Origin: Sphingomonas oligophenolica
Lineage (GTDB): Bacteria > Pseudomonadota > Alphaproteobacteria > Sphingomonadales > Sphingomonadaceae
DNA: 64,000 nucleotides
Assembly (NCBI RefSeq): GCF_006438955.1
Contig: NZ_RCZK01000013.1
Coordinates: 966-64,965 of the forward strand
Direction: 5' to 3'
Of this stretch, positions 62,844-64,000 are shown in pieces (the stretch's first letter is position 1; each line of letters opens with the position of its first letter). A model generated the notes under the pieces. It did not search any database. It was not told the origin of the DNA and was given only the letters and a program-made list of their open reading frames with translations. A program made the translations under genes and the position numbers.

Positions 62844-63554
62844 TCAGCTGAGCCACCCGGTGATCGCGTAACGACGGTCCACCGCCGACGGGGTGACGAG
62901 CGATACGCTGTGTCGTTGCGGTACGGCAAACAGGTCGAGCGTGTTGAACCGCGGCACGAGCCCGCTGACGCTCGCGTCGTCGTCGCCGTGAAAGAACAAT
63001 ATCCCGCCCCATTCGGGCCGCCACAGCGGCGTAAGCCCATAGACGTACGCCGCAACCCGATTCTTCCCGGGCACGTCGTCGTCATGCACCGTCAGGAAAT
63101 CGCCTGGCCCATAAGCGGTGGCATGGCCGTCGCTGAACACCGGTGCCGCTACCCCGGTGATCGTCCGCAGCACCGCGGCCATGGCGTCGCTCGCCATCAG
63201 CGCGGCGAATCGGTGGAGCACGTCGGCGTCACGCTCGCGGTCGGATATATCCGTCGGCACGTGCAGGCTTTCGTAGCGATACTGGAAATCCCGACGGGCT
63301 CGCTCGAACGCCTCCTGGTCGAGGCGGCGACGCCTCTTCCGCTTCATCGTCGCGCGCTCGCTGACTGGCATTTTGAGGACGCCGTCGACGGTATTGGTGA
63401 GGTGCCACCAATCCTGCCGTTCCTTGAGCCCGTAATAGAGTGCCTCCGCCGAATCCTCGTCGAGCAGGCCCGAGATACGCACCCGGCCGTGCGCCGCATA
63501 GGCCATGGCATATGCCGTCGGATCAAAACCGGGATCGAGCTGAAGCGTCATCAT
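62844..63554 (-). CDS. 2-oxoglutarate/Fe(II)-dependent oxygenase (prolyl-hydroxylase-like)
   Basis: 236 residues. Iron ligands are His157 and Asp159 (FLTVHDDDVPG) and His215 (VPQRHSVSLV); the 2-oxoglutarate-binding Arg is probably Arg228 (RRYAITGW). This order matches the Tpa1/Ofd1 and prolyl-4-hydroxylase-like group that hydroxylates protein residues. A basic linker KRKRRRR lies at 71-77. It is convergent with the repeat-peptide gene, about 100 bp away, and is a good candidate to hydroxylate Lys, Asn or Pro in the peptide before export. Substrate is inferred from position only. Confidence 0.85.
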   Translation of the reverse strand: MMTLQLDPGFDPTAYAMAYAAHGRVRISGLLDEDSAEALYYGLKERQDWWHLTNTVDGVLKMPVSERATMKRKRRRRLDQEAFERARRDFQYRYESLHVPTDISDRERDADVLHRFAALMASDAMAAVLRTITGVAAPVFSDGHATAYGPGDFLTVHDDDVPGKNRVAAYVYGLTPLWRPEWGGILFFHGDDDASVSGLVPRFNTLDLFAVPQRHSVSLVTPSAVDRRYAITGWLS

Positions 63555-63690
63555 GTTGAGCCTGCCAGCATTTCATGATTTTCACGTTAAGAGTCGCACC
63601 TGAGCGCGGCAAACAGATCGGGCTCGATCGTCAACGAGGCATTGACGGCCACCTCGCGGCCTGAACCGACTGCTGGCACTGCTGGTGGCC

Positions 63691-63945
63691 CATAACCGGC
63701 ATTGTCGGCGGTGCCAGGGGGGCCGCGCGCGCTCGGCTCGCTGAACGCGAAGCCAACTGCTCCCGATCGGCTACTTCCACGTCGTGATCACGCTGCACGC
63801 AAAGGTCGCCAACATTTCAAGCCGTGCTCGCCTATCTGGCGCGGTCGCGATCTCGAACAGCCGCCTCCTGCGGTTCGACCAGACCGGCGTGACGTTCCGC
63901 TACAGGGGCCGCGGCGTGGCACGCGCGGGTTTCATGACGATGTGA
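63691..63945 (+). pseudogene. Degenerate IS91-family transposase fragment
   Basis: One plus-strand frame carries scattered pieces of an IS91-type (Y2, rolling-circle) transposase: HNRHCRRCQG from the zinc-binding region, then LLPIGYFHVVITLHAKVA after an internal stop, and then directly VAISNSRLLRFDQTGVTFRYRGRG from the C-terminal half. More than 100 residues between the last two are missing. The fragment ends at a premature stop (63943-63945). It is a dead remnant marking past insertion next to the peptide locus. Confidence 0.75.
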
Positions 63946-64000
63946 ACGGTTCTACCGCTCGCAGCGATGGCGAGCGCACCGTTGATGAAGCTCGCCCGAC
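63946..64000. other. End of window, no gene recognised
   Basis: The last 55 bases follow the IS91 remnant and may be further degenerate IS sequence. Likewise 63555-63690, between the oxygenase start and the IS91 pieces, holds the oxygenase promoter region and no recognisable gene. Confidence 0.4.

Overview
The window comes from a high-GC alphaproteobacterium, most likely a sphingomonad (Sphingomonas or a close relative). This is inferred from the gene content and style: a vitamin-type TonB receptor, an aa3-type cytochrome oxidase subunit IV next to a three-gene pnt transhydrogenase, an ECF sigma factor of the SigF/NrsF type, DUF6456 and DUF1223 proteins, and the palindromic intergenic repeats common in that group. 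No rRNA or species marker is present, so the genus is an inference.

Layout. 0-0.9 kb: the 3' end of an IS1182-type transposase whose last 292 bp are perfectly duplicated in tandem. 1.3-7.8 kb: 2Fe-2S ferredoxin, AlkA-like DNA glycosylase, PilZ-like protein, phosphoglucomutase, then a TetR regulator translationally coupled to a quinone-oxidoreductase-type dehydrogenase and followed by a GMC oxidoreductase. 7.8-11.5 kb (minus): a tight GH130-GH13-GT4 carbohydrate operon. 11.6-14.2 kb: sigF-nrsF plus a DUF1223 lipoprotein and a Met/His-repeat secreted protein. Three exact copies of GTAACC-N16-CGAA, the SigF-type promoter, lie here and define a local regulon. 14.2-17.3 kb: rutB-C-D-A pyrimidine degradation genes. 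17.4-19 kb: two glutathione S-transferases. 19-21.7 kb: two paralogous membrane-anchored Pro/Ala-rich proteins. 21.8-30.8 kb: rpoB-rpoC with a good sigma-70 promoter, a long leader containing an intrinsic-terminator hairpin, and a repeat element between the two genes.

30.8-54 kb is mostly housekeeping: glnD, a Na+/H+-type antiporter with an RCK domain, a TonB-dependent receptor, thrS-infC (infC apparently starting at AUA), a divergent pair for peptidoglycan recycling (LD-carboxypeptidase and Mpl), an NtrC-type regulator, and the pnt operon with a HicAB toxin-antitoxin module inserted between pntAA and pntAB. These are followed by a winged-helix protein, tRNA-Val(UAC), an XRE regulator, DUF6456 and a divergent DapF-like epimerase.

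54-64 kb is accessory in character: a frameshifted autotransporter remnant, an L,D-transpeptidase, and then the most unusual locus. That locus has an outer-membrane TolC/NodT-like lipoprotein, an HlyD-type adaptor, a C39-peptidase ABC exporter, a 65-residue peptide with a double-glycine leader and a Cys-flanked K-G-S-K-N repeat core, an unrecognised 312-residue protein and a 2-oxoglutarate/Fe(II) oxygenase. Read together, these look like a complete system that makes, possibly hydroxylates, processes and exports a highly cationic repeat peptide. I do not recognise it as a described system. A degenerate IS91-family transposase fragment lies at its right edge.
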